64,000 nt of DNA. Source: Streptomyces sp. MZ04. GTDB lineage: Bacteria > Actinomycetota > Actinomycetes > Streptomycetales > Streptomycetaceae. The notes beneath the pieces are model-generated. The model saw nothing but the letters and a program-made list of their open reading frames with translations, searched no databases and was not told the origin of the DNA. This document shows, in pieces, positions 38,190 through 47,576 of this stretch (position 1 is the first letter of the stretch; every line of letters starts with the position of its first letter). The position numbers and the translations under genes were made by a program. The stretch is taken from the NCBI RefSeq assembly GCF_004684775.1, contig NZ_SRIC01000002.1, positions 62,001-126,000 of the forward strand, given 5' to 3'.

Positions 38190-39071
38190 ATGGCAGAGGA
38201 CGAGCTCGAGCAGTTCAGGACACTCCTGCAGACGTTCCGCGAACGGGTTGGCCCAACAACTCTCGGCCTGCCACCGCGCGACCCTTCACGTCGCGGGCCA
38301 CGCATGACGGGGCCGACCCAGGACCAGGTCAACTACATCCTGGGGTGGGGGCGGGGTAAGTACGCCGGCGTCGAGGGCGGCAAGCTGCCCGGCCGGGGCA
38401 TCCAAACCGAACACCTACATGAGATAGCCTCACTTTTCCGGCTAACAGAGGATGAATACCGCCAACTTCACCTCCTTGCACTGGGTGTAATGCCGCCGGG
38501 GCCCCTGTATCCCGACGCCGGTGTGCGGATCCCATCTCAAGGCGAGTGGCAGCGCGTCGTCGACGGGCAGCGGGAGATTGCCTACGTCACGAACGTGCAA
38601 TGGGGCCTTGTGGCCTGGAACGCCGCTTTCGCCCGTCTTTTCAGGGTCTCGGGCTTCACCGGAGGCCGAGGCGTACCGGAAAACATGATGGATTGGATGC
38701 TGTTCTCCGATCTGGCGCGTCACCGGCTCCTCCTTGACTGGGAGAGGAGTTGGGCGCCTTCCGTGCTCTCCCAACTGCACTCGGTGGCACTGCAGAATCC
38801 GGAGAACGACAGGCTCGGGCAGCTCATGGAGCGTGTGCGTGCGGACCCGGTCACTCGACGCATCTTTAACGCCGGCGTCGACGGCTACAAGTACCCCGAC
38901 GGGGATAGCCGGCCACTGTGGCACCCAGACCATGGCATCGGCCGTGCGGTGATGGCTTCCGCACATCCCTCCAGCGCCCCCCAAGCACGCCTCATCGTCG
39001 TGTGCTTCGACCCCGACGCCCCCTCGCTTGACCGTGACAGCGAAGACACTCCCACGCCGCGGGAGGCCTAA
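38190..39071 (+). CDS. XRE-family regulator with MmyB-like ligand domain
   Basis: 293 residues behind a strong GGGAGAGGGGAA site. The N-terminal 90 residues form an HTH (TQDQVNYILGWGRGKYAGVE, HEIASLFRLTEDEYRQLHLL). The rest matches the MmyB-like PAS-related domain (TNVQWGLVAWNAAFARLFRV, NMMDWMLFSDLARHRLLLDW, WHPDHGIGRAVMASAHPSSA). Such Streptomyces regulators respond to unknown small ligands. Probably co-transcribed with the next gene, 4 bp downstream of its stop. Confidence 0.85.
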   Translation: MAEDELEQFRTLLQTFRERVGPTTLGLPPRDPSRRGPRMTGPTQDQVNYILGWGRGKYAGVEGGKLPGRGIQTEHLHEIASLFRLTEDEYRQLHLLALGVMPPGPLYPDAGVRIPSQGEWQRVVDGQREIAYVTNVQWGLVAWNAAFARLFRVSGFTGGRGVPENMMDWMLFSDLARHRLLLDWERSWAPSVLSQLHSVALQNPENDRLGQLMERVRADPVTRRIFNAGVDGYKYPDGDSRPLWHPDHGIGRAVMASAHPSSAPQARLIVVCFDPDAPSLDRDSEDTPTPREA

Positions 39072-39075
39072 GCTC

Positions 39076-39498
39076 ATGGACTTTCCGACGCCCGCACCCC
39101 CTTGGGCAGCAACGAGGCCTGGTCTGCTCCACGACGATCTCGCCAATCTGGTTCATGCCGTCGCGGTGGAGCTCGACGGCAGGGGCTACCACACACTCAA
39201 TGAGCTGCCGGATCAGGCTGACGACCTCCCGCCACAGGTAGTTGCTCGGGTACCAGTGCTGCGGGTGCTGAACTTTCGTATGCAGTGTCGGCAGCCAAAT
39301 ATTCTGACGGGGTGGGACCTGCTGCTGGGCAGGACAGGCCCCTCTGGATGGAATGAGGAGAAGACCGCGGCCCTCAACCTCGGGCGGTCCGGCAATCGCT
39401 CGGCTCGCGAAGTTGTTACTCACGGCCTCGATGCCATGGGGTTGGTCTCGTATCGCTCGGCCGACGGGACACCCCGCCAAGCATGCCCCCGGCCTTGA
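39076..39498 (+). CDS. hypothetical protein next to an IS3 insertion
   Basis: 140 residues (MDFPTPAPPWAATRPGLLHD, DDLANLVHAVAVELDGRGYH, GWNEEKTAALNLGRSGNRSA, HGLDAMGLVSYRS). No family recognised. It ends 18 bp before the IS3 end, so its 3' end may have been changed by the insertion. Confidence 0.45.
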   Translation: MDFPTPAPPWAATRPGLLHDDLANLVHAVAVELDGRGYHTLNELPDQADDLPPQVVARVPVLRVLNFRMQCRQPNILTGWDLLLGRTGPSGWNEEKTAALNLGRSGNRSAREVVTHGLDAMGLVSYRSADGTPRQACPRP

Positions 39499-39515
39499 CC
39501 GGTCCGGTCTGCGAT

Positions 39516-40310
39516 GGGGCCCTGACTCCGGATCTTGGATACCGGAGAGACTTGGATCCTGATGGTCTGGGAGAACGGAGCCCCCGCGGGGATGAAGCAC
39601 TATCCCGCCGAGTTCAAGGCGGACGAGGTCGCGTTGTACGGTCCCGTCCGGGAGCGACGATCAAGTCGGTTGCTGCCGATCTCGGAGTGAGCACCGAGAC
39701 GCTGCGCAACTGGATCCGGGCCGCTGACGGTCGGAGCCCCGGCGCCGACTCGACGTTCCCGGCGGCCGCGCCGACACCGGACTCGGCGGAAGTTGCCGCG
39801 TTGCGCAAGCGGGTGCGCGAGCTCGAGGAAGAACGGGACATCCTGTGCAAGGCGGCCCGGTATTTCGTGGGGGAGACGCGCTGGTGAGCCGCTGCCAGTT
39901 CGTTGAAGATCACCAGCGCCGGTTCGGTGTCACGCGCTTGTGCTCGCTGCTGGGGATCGCCCGCTCGAGCTTCGACTACTGGCGCCGCACCGCCCCACAC
40001 CGGCTGGCCCGGCAGACGGCCGAGGCTGAGCTCGCGACCCGGATACGCAAGACCCACCAGGACTCCGACGGCACTTACGGCGCCCCGAGGATCACCGCCG
40101 AGCTCTGTGAGGAGGGCGGCCGGCCGTGAATCACAAGCGGGTCTCCAGGATCATGCGGGTCATCGGGATCGAGGGAGTGCGCCTGCGAGCCGGCACCGCA
40201 CCACCGTCGCGGACCCGGCTGCGGCGAAGGCCGCCGGATCTGATCGGCTGCGACATCACCTACCTGAGCGTTGGCGGCGGAAAGTTCTGCTGTCTCGCGA
40301 CCGTCATCCG
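39516..40310 (+). mobile_element. IS3-family element, right end missing
   Basis: Left end at 39516 (GGGGCCCTGACTCCGGATCT). OrfA: MKHYPAEFKADEVALY from ATG 39592, then a frameshift to RPGATIKSVAADLGVSTETL, RNWIRAADG and a coiled coil (VAALRKRVRELEEERDILCK). OrfB: FVEDHQRRFGVTRLCSLLGI, RIRKTHQDSDGTYGAPRITA, frameshift, NHKRVSRIMRVIGIEGVRLR, LIGCDITYLSVGGGKFCCLA. Similarity stops after the first catalytic Asp strand. Not active. Confidence 0.85.
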
Positions 40311-40422
40311 TCATCGATTCTCCAGCACGTTGCAGAAACCGCCGACTACCTCAGCATCGGCATTCACGCCCATCGCGCAGCACCAGCCATCGCCGAAGTC
40401 GCCTACCGTCATGCCAGCAGCA

Positions 40423-40644
40423 CTGGGGGACACCAATGCGATGTTCACCCTCGGCCTCCTGTTAGGGGAGGCGGGGCGTACGGACGGGGCTGAGGCCGCC
40501 TTCCGCCAGGCCGCGGAGGTGGGGGAAGCAGAGGCCGTGGTCAGCTTCGGCTTCCTGCTGGAAGATGCGGGACGCACAGACGAGTCCGAGACCTTCTACC
40601 GCCAGGCCGCCGCCGGAGAGGGGCAGGGCAAGGCGCACCCCTGA
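40423..40644 (+). pseudogene. tetratricopeptide/Sel1-like fragment
   Basis: GDTNAMFTLGLLLGEAGRTD, GAEAAFRQAAEVGEAEAVVS and FGFLLEDAGRTDESETFYRQ are two consecutive helical repeats. The piece is fused in frame behind the truncated IS3 orfB and has no start of its own. Confidence 0.5.
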
Positions 40645-40787
40645 CGGGTGAGAGCTTGACCCTGAGCTGGTCTGCAGGATAGGGCGCGTACGAGCCTCGT
40701 TCCCGCTACTGAGGGCGAGAATCCTGATCCTGCCGTAGGCCATCACGGAAGCGCGGGCACACCCGTTTTCGCCGATCCTCATCAGGG

Positions 40788-41443
40788 CTGGTTGACCGTG
40801 ACACCACCGAGGTGCCCGGCACCAGTATTTTCACCGAGATCCAGCCAAGAGACAGGAACACGCCACCCATTCCCCTCGGCGGTGGCTGGCGCGGTTTTAC
40901 AGATCTGAGCACCACCTCCGTGGTGCTCCCCTGCCGCAACCGGGACGCCTCCGTGGCAGTCTCCGCGCGGGAGATCGCCTCTGACGGCACGTCTTCGGAC
41001 AGAGCCCGCAAGGTCGCCGAACTGGTGACCGCCACAGCGGTGAAGGCAGCCCGCCGGTGGTCCTGCGAAACGGACCACGGCGGCGGTCGGATCCCGGATC
41101 TCCGGGCAGCGCCGAAGCCGTCGGGGGCTGGCGTCGCCGTGGGGACGTGCCATGGTGTGCCGCTGAGTGGCCGTGCCGATCCAGCTCGGCCGATGAAGGA
41201 AAGGAAGACGTCGTCCAAGGCCCGGTGGCCTGCAGTACACCCGCCCGCCAGGAAGCGACCACTTCGGCGCGTAGGCAAGTGCCAAATGTCCCGACTACAG
41301 CGCCCGAGCGCTGTTCACAGCTCTCCCCGGAGGAGACGACGACACCGCCGCGCAGCGGGACTTGGCCAAGCAGCTCCTCGCCGGTTTCGCGAAGGCCTCG
41401 GCCAAACGCCACCACTGCACAGACCTCCGACTGCCGCGCTGAC
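40788..41443 (+). pseudogene. hypothetical secreted/membrane protein, C-terminal relic
   Basis: First block TSIFTEIQPRDRNTPPIPLG, GGWRGFTDLSTTSVVLPCRN, ARKVAELVTATAVKAARRW; second PKPSGAGVAVGTCHGVPLSG; third, in another frame, CPDYSARALFTALPGGDDDT, AAQRDLAKQLLAGFAKASAK, RHHCTDLRLPR and stop. Repeated Cys-containing modules suggest an exported domain. At least one frameshift and no N-terminus. Confidence 0.5.
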
Positions 41444-41446
41444 ACC

Positions 41447-42386
41447 GCTACCAATGACGAGACGGAGGATCTTGTGCCAGGCTGCTTCGACAATGTTGGC
41501 CATACCGTGATTGTGCAGGCCCTACGGCCACGTCATCAAAGATCACATACTGACCGGCCGGCCCACCGCGCCGCTGAGCAAGCCGGACGCTGATGAGCGC
41601 GCCGAGGCGGCCAGGGAGCTGGACGCAGTCGGTCCTCTGACACCGGATCGGATCCCACGTTCGTGTAGTCCTCGACGACGACCAAAACGCCTTTGAGCAG
41701 GCTCTCGAGGCGCGGCTTGTCGAGCACCGCACGAACGTGGGATCCGATCCAGCGCCCCGGACGCTGCTGCCGCTGGGAGTCCTTGTCCTGGCCGCTCTTG
41801 CGGTCCAAGTGCACGGCACGGCCAGCCTGTAGACGGCGGCGGCGAGTTGGGTGATCGACGTCTACAGCGGGGCACCAACAGCGGGGCACCGTCGATGGCG
41901 CTGCGCCCCGCGGGTTCACTGCGAAGGTGGGTGAGTACAGCCTGCTGCACCTGACCCATGCCCCGTGACATGGCTCAAGGATTGCGTCGTCAGCGCGATC
42001 CGGGCAACGAGCGCATACCGCTTGGCGGGTGCGCACCGGCGCGGGCTCAGGGTGAAGTGCAACTCGGCAACGAACCCTTAGCACCCGTCTTTGGACCTCT
42101 CTGTTGATCTCGTACACGCGCCACGGTGGAGCACTCGGGTATGCACGGAGCCCTCTGAGGGACGTGATGACGGCGTCCATCGTGTCGCTGAGGACCGCCT
42201 CGCGCTCGACCGGCGTCATCGCGGTGAGCGGAACACCGCCGCCGTGGTGTCGACATTTCCTACGTCACCGCCCTGCGCGGCGTCAGTACCTGGGGCCGCC
42301 GCGACGTTGCTGCAGGTCAAGTATGTGCAGCAGTCGGAGGGATGTGAGGCACGTTGTGTCGACCCGAGATGGAGCCGGGGCGGATT
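41447..42386. other. relic-rich stretch without an intact gene
   Basis: No intact gene seen. Within it, 41645-41665 and 41730-41750 are perfect 21-bp inverted repeats (GGATCGGATCCCACGTTCGTG and its complement) around a 64-bp spacer. On the minus strand at 42090-42219 AVLSDTMDAVITSLRGLRAY, PSAPPWRVYEINREVQRR looks like a protein fragment, and a related 30-bp stretch (GATCTCGTACACG...) recurs at 61085. Confidence 0.5.
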
Positions 42387-43052
42387 TCAGGTGGTGGTGC
42401 CGGGGGCTGGGGCCTGGCCGACGAGGTAGATCCGGCTGCGGAGTTCCGTCTCTGCCCAGTCCAGGTCGGCTCGTAGGTCGAGCCAGACCTGGTCCTTGCG
42501 GTTGCCGGGCTGGTCGAGTCTGACGGCGACCCAGGAGAACACGCCCTGGAGGATCTCCCGGTTGCGTCCGGGGCTGGTCACGGAGAGCGCGAAGGGCAGG
42601 GCGATGCCGGCCCGGGTGACGATCATGTGGCTCTCATCGTCCGGTTGGGGGCGGCCTCCGGTGAGGTAGCGCGGACCGTCGAGCACCTTGATCCACTCCA
42701 GAACCGCTCCAGGGACCTGTTCGTCCAAAATCCCCGCGATGGAGTCGCGCACTGCAATGGCGGGCTGTTCACCGAGCCAGTCCAGCCAGTGCTTGGAATC
42801 CGTGAACTTGGAGAAGTCGTCCTTGGGCGGGCCGTAGTTCGGATTCTCCACGAACTCGCCGGTCAGTTTCCCGTCCTCGCCGACCCGCCAGACACCCTGG
42901 ACGGCTTCCCCCGGGACGTAGCCGTTGGGGTCGCCGATGAGGTCAGGGTCGATCACCGCAACCGACCCGCCCGGGTTCGCAGCCGCCTCCGCGACGAGTT
43001 CGGGCGGAGGCGACTGCAGGATGCGACGCCGCTCCGCCGGTATGTCCCCCAT
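42387..43052 (-). CDS. hypothetical Streptomyces protein
   Basis: 221 residues, soluble: GDIPAERRRILQSPPPELVA, GGSVAVIDPDLIGDPNGYVP, LDGPRYLTGGRPQPDDESHM, AGIALPFALSVTSPGRNREI, VWLDLRADLDWAETELRSRI. It looks like a complete, conserved family of unknown function. It could be an immunity or toxin-related accessory protein, but nothing in it proves that. Confidence 0.65.
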   Translation of the reverse strand: MGDIPAERRRILQSPPPELVAEAAANPGGSVAVIDPDLIGDPNGYVPGEAVQGVWRVGEDGKLTGEFVENPNYGPPKDDFSKFTDSKHWLDWLGEQPAIAVRDSIAGILDEQVPGAVLEWIKVLDGPRYLTGGRPQPDDESHMIVTRAGIALPFALSVTSPGRNREILQGVFSWVAVRLDQPGNRKDQVWLDLRADLDWAETELRSRIYLVGQAPAPGTTT

Positions 43053-43118
43053 GTGAGCACCCCTTCGCCTGGTTCGTGCGAGGAGGTCAGCACCACCCCG
43101 CCTGGGCCATATTTTCCA

Positions 43119-43855
43119 TGAGCTCTGCCGGCCGACGTCTCAGGGGCTGGATCGAAGCCGCCGCGCCCCTGCCGCTGGAGAGCGTCCAGGAAGCCGCCGC
43201 CCGCACCCGCACCGTGGCGACCGGCGCGGTCGCCGGGCACGCCGACATCGCGGCCGTACGCGACATGGTGAAGCTCTTCATGGACATGGACGAGAAACAC
43301 GGCGGGCAGCACGGCCGCTCCGCGTTCGTGCAGTACCTGGTCACCGACATCGCGGACCTGTGCCGGGGCCGCTTCGCCAACGGTGAGGTGAGGTCCGAGG
43401 TGCTGTCCGTCGCCTCGGCCGACGCCCACCTCGCAGGCTGGAAGGCATACGACTCCGGGGGAACAGGGCCTGGCACAGCGGTACTACCTCCAGTCCCTCG
43501 CTCTCGCACGGGCCTCCGGCATCCCCGGCCAGGACGGCTTCGTGATGTGCACGATGTCGCAGCAGGGCATGAAGCTGCACCGCCCCGAGCACTGCCTGGC
43601 CCTCGCTGAGACCGGCTGGGAGAGGGCCAAGGGCCGGGTGGACGAGCAGGTCGAGGCTCTTTTCGCCATCACCCATGCACACGCGCTCGCCAAGATACGA
43701 GACGATGGTCTACTGGGAGACCGCGCACACCGATCCCGACCAGCCGCCGCACATCCTGCGGTACGCCCGCGACTGGCACGCCGCGGAGAAGATCGTGTAC
43801 TCCACGACGCTTGAGCCGGTGTCCAGCGCGAAGACCAGGAGCGAGCTCCTAGACC
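43119..43855 (+). pseudogene. NsdA-like/TPR regulator relic, frameshifted
   Basis: MRDMVKLFMDMDEKHGGQHG-type sequence (at VRDMVKLFMDMDEKHGGQHG), LVTDIADLCRGRFANGEVRS and SADAHLAGWKAYDSG are in one frame; QRYYLQSLALARASGIPGQD, LHRPEHCLALAETGWERAKG in the next; VYWETAHTDPDQPPHILRYA in a third. This is the C-terminal helical-repeat part of a Streptomyces regulator whose HTH end is missing. Confidence 0.65.
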
Positions 43856-43859
43856 CGAT

Positions 43860-44525
43860 TCACGGCCGATCTGTCCGGTCCGTCTGGTCCGTCTGGTCCG
43901 TCCTGTCCATCTGGTCCGTCCTGTCCGTCTCACTCGTCCGTCCAAGGGGTGCCCTGGCCCTGCAGGACGCCACCACCACGAAGGGCCATGCCGTCTGGGC
44001 GGTGGTCAGGACGCGTTCGGCCACGCCGGCGGCGCCCTGGCGATGCAGTTCGATCAGGAACCACGCCGCGCCGGCTCCCATCAGCAGGCACACCGCGAGC
44101 GACAGCGCGGGCCGTAGTCCCCAGGGGGCGGCTCCGTCGCGGTCGGACGCCAGGACCGGCCACAGCGCCATGAGCGCGAAGCCGACGGCGACGACCCAGC
44201 CGTGCACCAGCGAACCCCCGCTCTCCGGAACCGGGGACAGGCCCATCCCCATCACGGCCACCCCGCCGCAGCCCAGCGCGACCCTCCCGGCAGGTGCGGC
44301 CGGGCGCAGTCCCCAAGCGGTGACGAGGTGACAGATTCCCAGGACGAGCAGTACCCCGGTCAGCACCCACCGTCCGGAAGCTCCGCCGGCCGCCATGACG
44401 CTGATGGTCTCCGTGGCCGGGTCGTAGCCGGGCCCGTGCAGCTCCGCCGCAACCGACCAGCCACCGACCAGCAGAGGAGGCGCGCAGCCGGACGAGAGCG
44501 CGGCCCACCAAGGTACGAACCTCAT
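43860..44525 (-). CDS. DUF998-family membrane protein with repetitive C-tail
   Basis: 221 residues with six membrane segments. The DUF998 pattern is visible: PGYDPATETISVMAAGG near the first loop, GVLLVLGICHLVTAWGLRP, GGSLVHGWVVAVGFALMALW. Function unknown; possibly linked to membrane stress. The last 25 residues are an Asp-Arg-Thr-Asp-Gln repeat (ETDRTDQMDRTDQTDQTDRT) encoded by 9-bp units, unlike the family. The ATG at 44525 starts the first membrane region. Confidence 0.8.
   Translation of the reverse strand: MRFVPWWAALSSGCAPPLLVGGWSVAAELHGPGYDPATETISVMAAGGASGRWVLTGVLLVLGICHLVTAWGLRPAAPAGRVALGCGGVAVMGMGLSPVPESGGSLVHGWVVAVGFALMALWPVLASDRDGAAPWGLRPALSLAVCLLMGAGAAWFLIELHRQGAAGVAERVLTTAQTAWPFVVVASCRARAPLGRTSETDRTDQMDRTDQTDQTDRTDRP
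43867..43930 (-). repeat. imperfect 9-bp tandem repeat at the DUF998 3' end
   Basis: Units such as GGTCCGTCT and TGTCCATCT recur about seven times. They encode the hydrophilic D-R/Q-T-D tail. Confidence 0.85.
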
Positions 44526-44615
44526 CAGGCCACCATAAGTACCCAAACCGCCCGCCCGTCGGCGCCCACGCCCGGCCGTCGCACACCGCCGTCCTGCGCC
44601 GGGCCCGGACGAGGA

Positions 44616-44790
44616 TCAGGGGCTGGCGGTCCGGCTGGACGCGGCGTCGTCGTGGCCGGTGAGCCCCAAGTACGACAGCGCGCGAGGACGACGAGGACGA
44701 CGAGGACGAGCTGGGTCTGGCTCATGCCGCCCGACGCCGTACGGCACTTCTCGCACCAGTTCACCCGGCGCGCCACGGCCACCGGGCGCG
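44616..44790 (-). pseudogene. small membrane protein with 9-bp expansion and frameshift
   Basis: VARRVNWCEKCRTASGGMSQ, TQLVLVVLVVLA is read in one frame; the natural end ALSYLGLTGHDDAASSRTAS is in the next frame, with a TGA at 44616-44618. Three copies of GAGGACGAC (44684-44710) encode the Leu-Val-Val stretch of the membrane segment. One extra or missing base next to the repeat breaks the gene. Confidence 0.5.
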
Positions 44791-44792
44791 GC

Positions 44793-44900
44793 TCAGACGT
44801 CAGGTCCGTCGTCGCCGCTGTCCTCCACCTCTCCGTTGGGATGCGCGACGGCATCGTCTGCGTTCTGGCGGCACCTCGCCGGGTCCTCGGCTGAACAGGC
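44793..44900 (-). pseudogene. C-terminal remnant of a small conserved gene (copy A)
   Basis: Reads SAEDPARCRQNADDAVAHPN, GEVEDSGDDGPDV and stop. The same ending (QNADDAVAHLNDTVEDSDGD) occurs at 52775 on the same strand, so both are relics of one family. Confidence 0.5.
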
Positions 44901-45128
44901 GCTGGATCTCGTTGCAGGACAGCGGGACCAGGTCGGTCGGTCCAGGGCGACGGGCGTGTTCGTCGGGTGCGCATCGCCCGTGAATGCGGCGAACCGACAC
45001 TCATCGGACCGCTGCGGAGTCGTTGACGCCGCTGGCGACGTCAGAGGCGACGGGTGCGGACGGATGGGACACCCTGCGACGCTCTCGATTCGCCTGCGCG
45101 AATCTGTGGGGACCAAGAGAATGCGACC

Positions 45129-45638
45129 ATGGACGCGGTGATCGTCGGCGCTGCGGCGGGCCTGTTGGGAGCCGCGGTAGGTGCTGGAGGTGCAATCGGG
45201 GCGGCTGCTTTCGCTGGCCGCCACCAGGCCAAGACGCAAAAGGATCATTGGCGACGCCAGTTTCAGCGTGACACCCACGTGGCATTCGCGGTGGCCTGGA
45301 GCAACTTCCACCGAACGCTGATCGAGGCCTCCGACTTGTTCAGGATGGGGGCCATCCCAGCGGCGGAGCAGCTGACCTCAGCCTTGACGCTCGCCGATCA
45401 GCAGCGCGAGAAGGCGTCGGATGCACTCTCCGTGCTCCAACTGGACGGCGTCCGGGCAGTGTTCATGCCCGCATGGCAGGCCCACGAACATCTCGTATCT
45501 CTCAGCCATCTGTTGCAGAGTGCATCCGATCCGAACCGCAGGCACGAAGCTGTGTGGGCGGAAGTTTCACGTCACGTGCAGGCGGCGAGACAGGAGTACG
45601 AGCACTTCATCGAGGCAGTTAACGAGACCAACTCATAG
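45129..45638 (+). CDS. membrane-anchored helical hypothetical protein
   Basis: 169 residues. An N-terminal Gly/Ala-rich membrane segment (VIVGAAAGLLGAAVGAGGAI) is followed by a charged, mostly helical domain (FQRDTHVAFAVAWSNFHRTL, LADQQREKASDALSVLQLDG, ARQEYEHFIEAVNETNS). Probably a single-pass membrane protein with a cytoplasmic coiled coil. ATG preceded by GAGAATGCGACC. Family not recognised. Confidence 0.65.
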   Translation: MDAVIVGAAAGLLGAAVGAGGAIGAAAFAGRHQAKTQKDHWRRQFQRDTHVAFAVAWSNFHRTLIEASDLFRMGAIPAAEQLTSALTLADQQREKASDALSVLQLDGVRAVFMPAWQAHEHLVSLSHLLQSASDPNRRHEAVWAEVSRHVQAARQEYEHFIEAVNETNS

Positions 45639-45871
45639 AGGCGGCAGAAGCCCCGGTATTGCCTCCCGCCAATCAATCAAGATCGCTCCGCCACCTCGAC
45701 CGTCTTGCTGTAGCGACGAAAGCCGCTCCCCAGTGGCCAGGTCTTGCTCTCCAGGTGCCGTTCGTGTCCTGGACAACGGAGTTTTAGGAACAGGCTCTCG
45801 CCTGCCGCGGGTTTGCGTCCTGTCCGTCACAAGCGATGACGCGGACAAGGTGGGGCAGGCAGTCCCGCGGC

Positions 45872-46364
45872 TCACTTCGGAGGCGTGGAGGCCTCGCTGA
45901 CGGCGGCGAGCAGTTCGAAGGGGAGCTCTCGGTCGACTTGGCCGATGGCGAGACCGAGCCAGCGACCAGTAGACGGCACCTGCCACGTTCGCATGCTCCC
46001 AGCAAGCATGGAAAGGGAGCCCAGGGGCTCGGGCGCCTCCTCGATGTCCGGGTAGTCCGGGTCGTCGAGCCCGAGATAGGGCCACAGATCGACCACGGTC
46101 GGACTACCCCAACGCCCGGCCAGCACCGTGCCCAGTGCGGTAGGTCTGCCTCCAACTCCTCCTCGGCCGCCGCGACCGTCCCCGGATCAGGAGCATCCCA
46201 GAAGTCCCGCTCTCCCGGAGAACAGCGATGTGATACCCGGGCCCGCCCCATCCGTGTTGCGTCCTCGACTGGCCTTCCTGTTCGGGGAACGGCAGAGCAA
46301 TCAAGGCATCGACGATCGACAGCTGCTCCTCAGCGGAGCCTGCGGACCGGGAGTGAATCGGCAT
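45872..46364 (-). pseudogene. hypothetical gene, two frameshifts
   Basis: MPIHSRSAGSAEEQLSIVDA to HIAVLRESG in one frame, DPGTVAAAEEELEADLPHW in the second, then VLAGRWGSPTVVDLWPYLGL, DDPDYPDIEEAPEPLGSLSM and WLGLAIGQVDRELPFELLAA in the third. Together they would form a complete soluble protein of about 165 residues. Function unknown. Confidence 0.6.
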
Positions 46365-46439
46365 GGCCGGAGTGTAGGGCTGGTGACAGATGTCGTGCCC
46401 AGATGACAGCTATCGCGCCCAGTCACACCCCACCTGCAA

Positions 46440-46795
46440 GATCACGATCTACGGCTGGAGTGCTAAACGGTTGATGTGTCCCTCGACGACGCCGGAGCTG
46501 TAGGTGAGGGTGAGTCCGGCGGTGACCGCGTCGAGGTCCTGGCGCAGGAACCCGGCGAAGCTACGCATCGGTGCCGGAGTGTCTTGTTCGGCCTGGCGGA
46601 TCCAGTCCATCAGTAGTTGGCCGCGGCGGTTCCGGGTCAGGTCGGCGAAGGTGCGGGCGAGGTCGCAGGCTCGGGTGATGTCCGGGCAGGCGGGGCGGAC
46701 TTGGAGGAGCTGTTGCCCCTGTTCGTCGGTGAGGGCCTCGCGGGGCGCATGATCCAGCCGGTGATCTTGCGCGGGCTGGGTATGTCCGCCCGGAT
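46440..46795 (-). mobile_element. ISL3-family transposase, C-terminal relic
   Basis: Minus-strand sequence RGQLLMDWIRQAEQDTPAPM, RSFAGFLRQDLDAVTAGLTL, TYSSGVVEGHINRL is the C-terminal block of ISL3 transposases, with ITGWIMRPREALTDEQGQQL-type sequence before it in neighbouring frames. N-terminal and catalytic parts are missing. Confidence 0.7.
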
Positions 46796-46802
46796 TCGGT
46801 TC

Positions 46803-47083
46803 GGTGTGCCCTGTCCGCAGTGGCGAGCATGTCCTGCCGGCCGCGGGCGTCGCGTACGCGGTCCCTGACGACGAGGTTGAGGCGGCCGAGGGGGATGAGG
46901 CGGGCGCCGGAGCGGTACTCGCTCCACACCGTGCGGCCGCCCCGCCCGTCGTTGTCCTTGTAGCGCTCGGCGAGTTCCCGCACCCCCAGGCCTTCGGTCA
47001 ACTCCCTGAGAAATCGAGCGAGTTCGTTCGCCGCCTCGCTCGCGCCCTTCGGGGCCCCCTGGGGGCGCCCTGCCCTGGCCATG
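46803..47083 (-). pseudogene. HTH-like small gene, 3' end lost into ISL3 relic
   Basis: From ATG 47083: MARAGRPQGAPKGASEAANE, LARFLRELTEGLGVRELAER, GGRTVWSEYRSGARLIPLGR, LNLVVRDRVRDARGRQDMLA. The arrangement (short HTH, then WSEYRSGxRLIP) belongs to a known Streptomyces family of unknown function. After about 46810 the sequence runs into ISL3 remains. The 5' half plus promoter is duplicated at 59.1 kb. Confidence 0.55.
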
Positions 47084-47269
47084 TCCCTCCCGTTGTCCGC
47101 GGACAACCCCCGTTGTCCGCCCCTTCGCACCCCTCCGGCCTGCGCTTTCGCGCGCGGGCCGCCCCGGCCAACCGCCACCGCCGAGCAACGTGGGCGGCGT
47201 ACCGAGTGGCGTACCGGCCCGTCCCGCTCCGCCCAGGATCGCCTACGACCCTGCGGGATGCGCGACGTG
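46932..47269 (+). repeat. 340-bp direct repeat, copy 1
   Basis: Matches 59078-59417 in the same orientation with scattered substitutions and two small indels. It contains the first half of the HTH-like gene and its upstream region. Both copies stop being similar after GCGCGACGTG. Confidence 0.9.
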
Positions 47270-47368
47270 TCGCAACAGATGCGTGGTTGCGCCAACTCAC
47301 CCAGTTTCACGCCAGGTTCAGGCCACAGAACACGCCTGATCGAATGTCGCCCAACGTAGGGAGCTGAG

Positions 47369-47569
47369 TTGCCTCGAACTCGAATACGTACGTCGATGAG
47401 GTGCGGCACATCGGCGCTGATCGTCGGCGCGCTTGCCACGGGCGCGGTTTCCTCGATGCCCGCGCAGGCCGACACCGTTCAGGCCGGCGCCCCCCTGGAC
47501 GCGGACCGGTGGTGCTGCGGCGGCTCCTCGCTCGGCGTTCTGGATGGCGCCTGTGATGCGGCTGGATGA
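47369..47569 (+). CDS. small secreted cysteine-containing peptide
   Basis: 66 residues. TTG start at 47369 has an excellent GGGAG six bases upstream; an in-frame ATG at 47396 is an alternative. A Sec signal peptide (CGTSALIVGALATGAVSSMP) ends at AQA. The mature part is only about 32 residues (DTVQAGAPLDADRWCCGGSS, LGVLDGACDAAG) with three Cys. It lies 27 bp before two tiny membrane-protein genes on the same strand. It may be a secreted signal, toxin or surface peptide; nothing identifies which. Confidence 0.55.
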   Translation: MPRTRIRTSMRCGTSALIVGALATGAVSSMPAQADTVQAGAPLDADRWCCGGSSLGVLDGACDAAG

Positions 47570-47576
47570 ACACCGC

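Noticed and set aside
47369-47569. Considered a lanthipeptide precursor because of the Ser/Cys-rich tail
   Set aside because: It has a Sec signal peptide instead of a lanthipeptide leader and no LanM/LanB-type modification gene is nearby.
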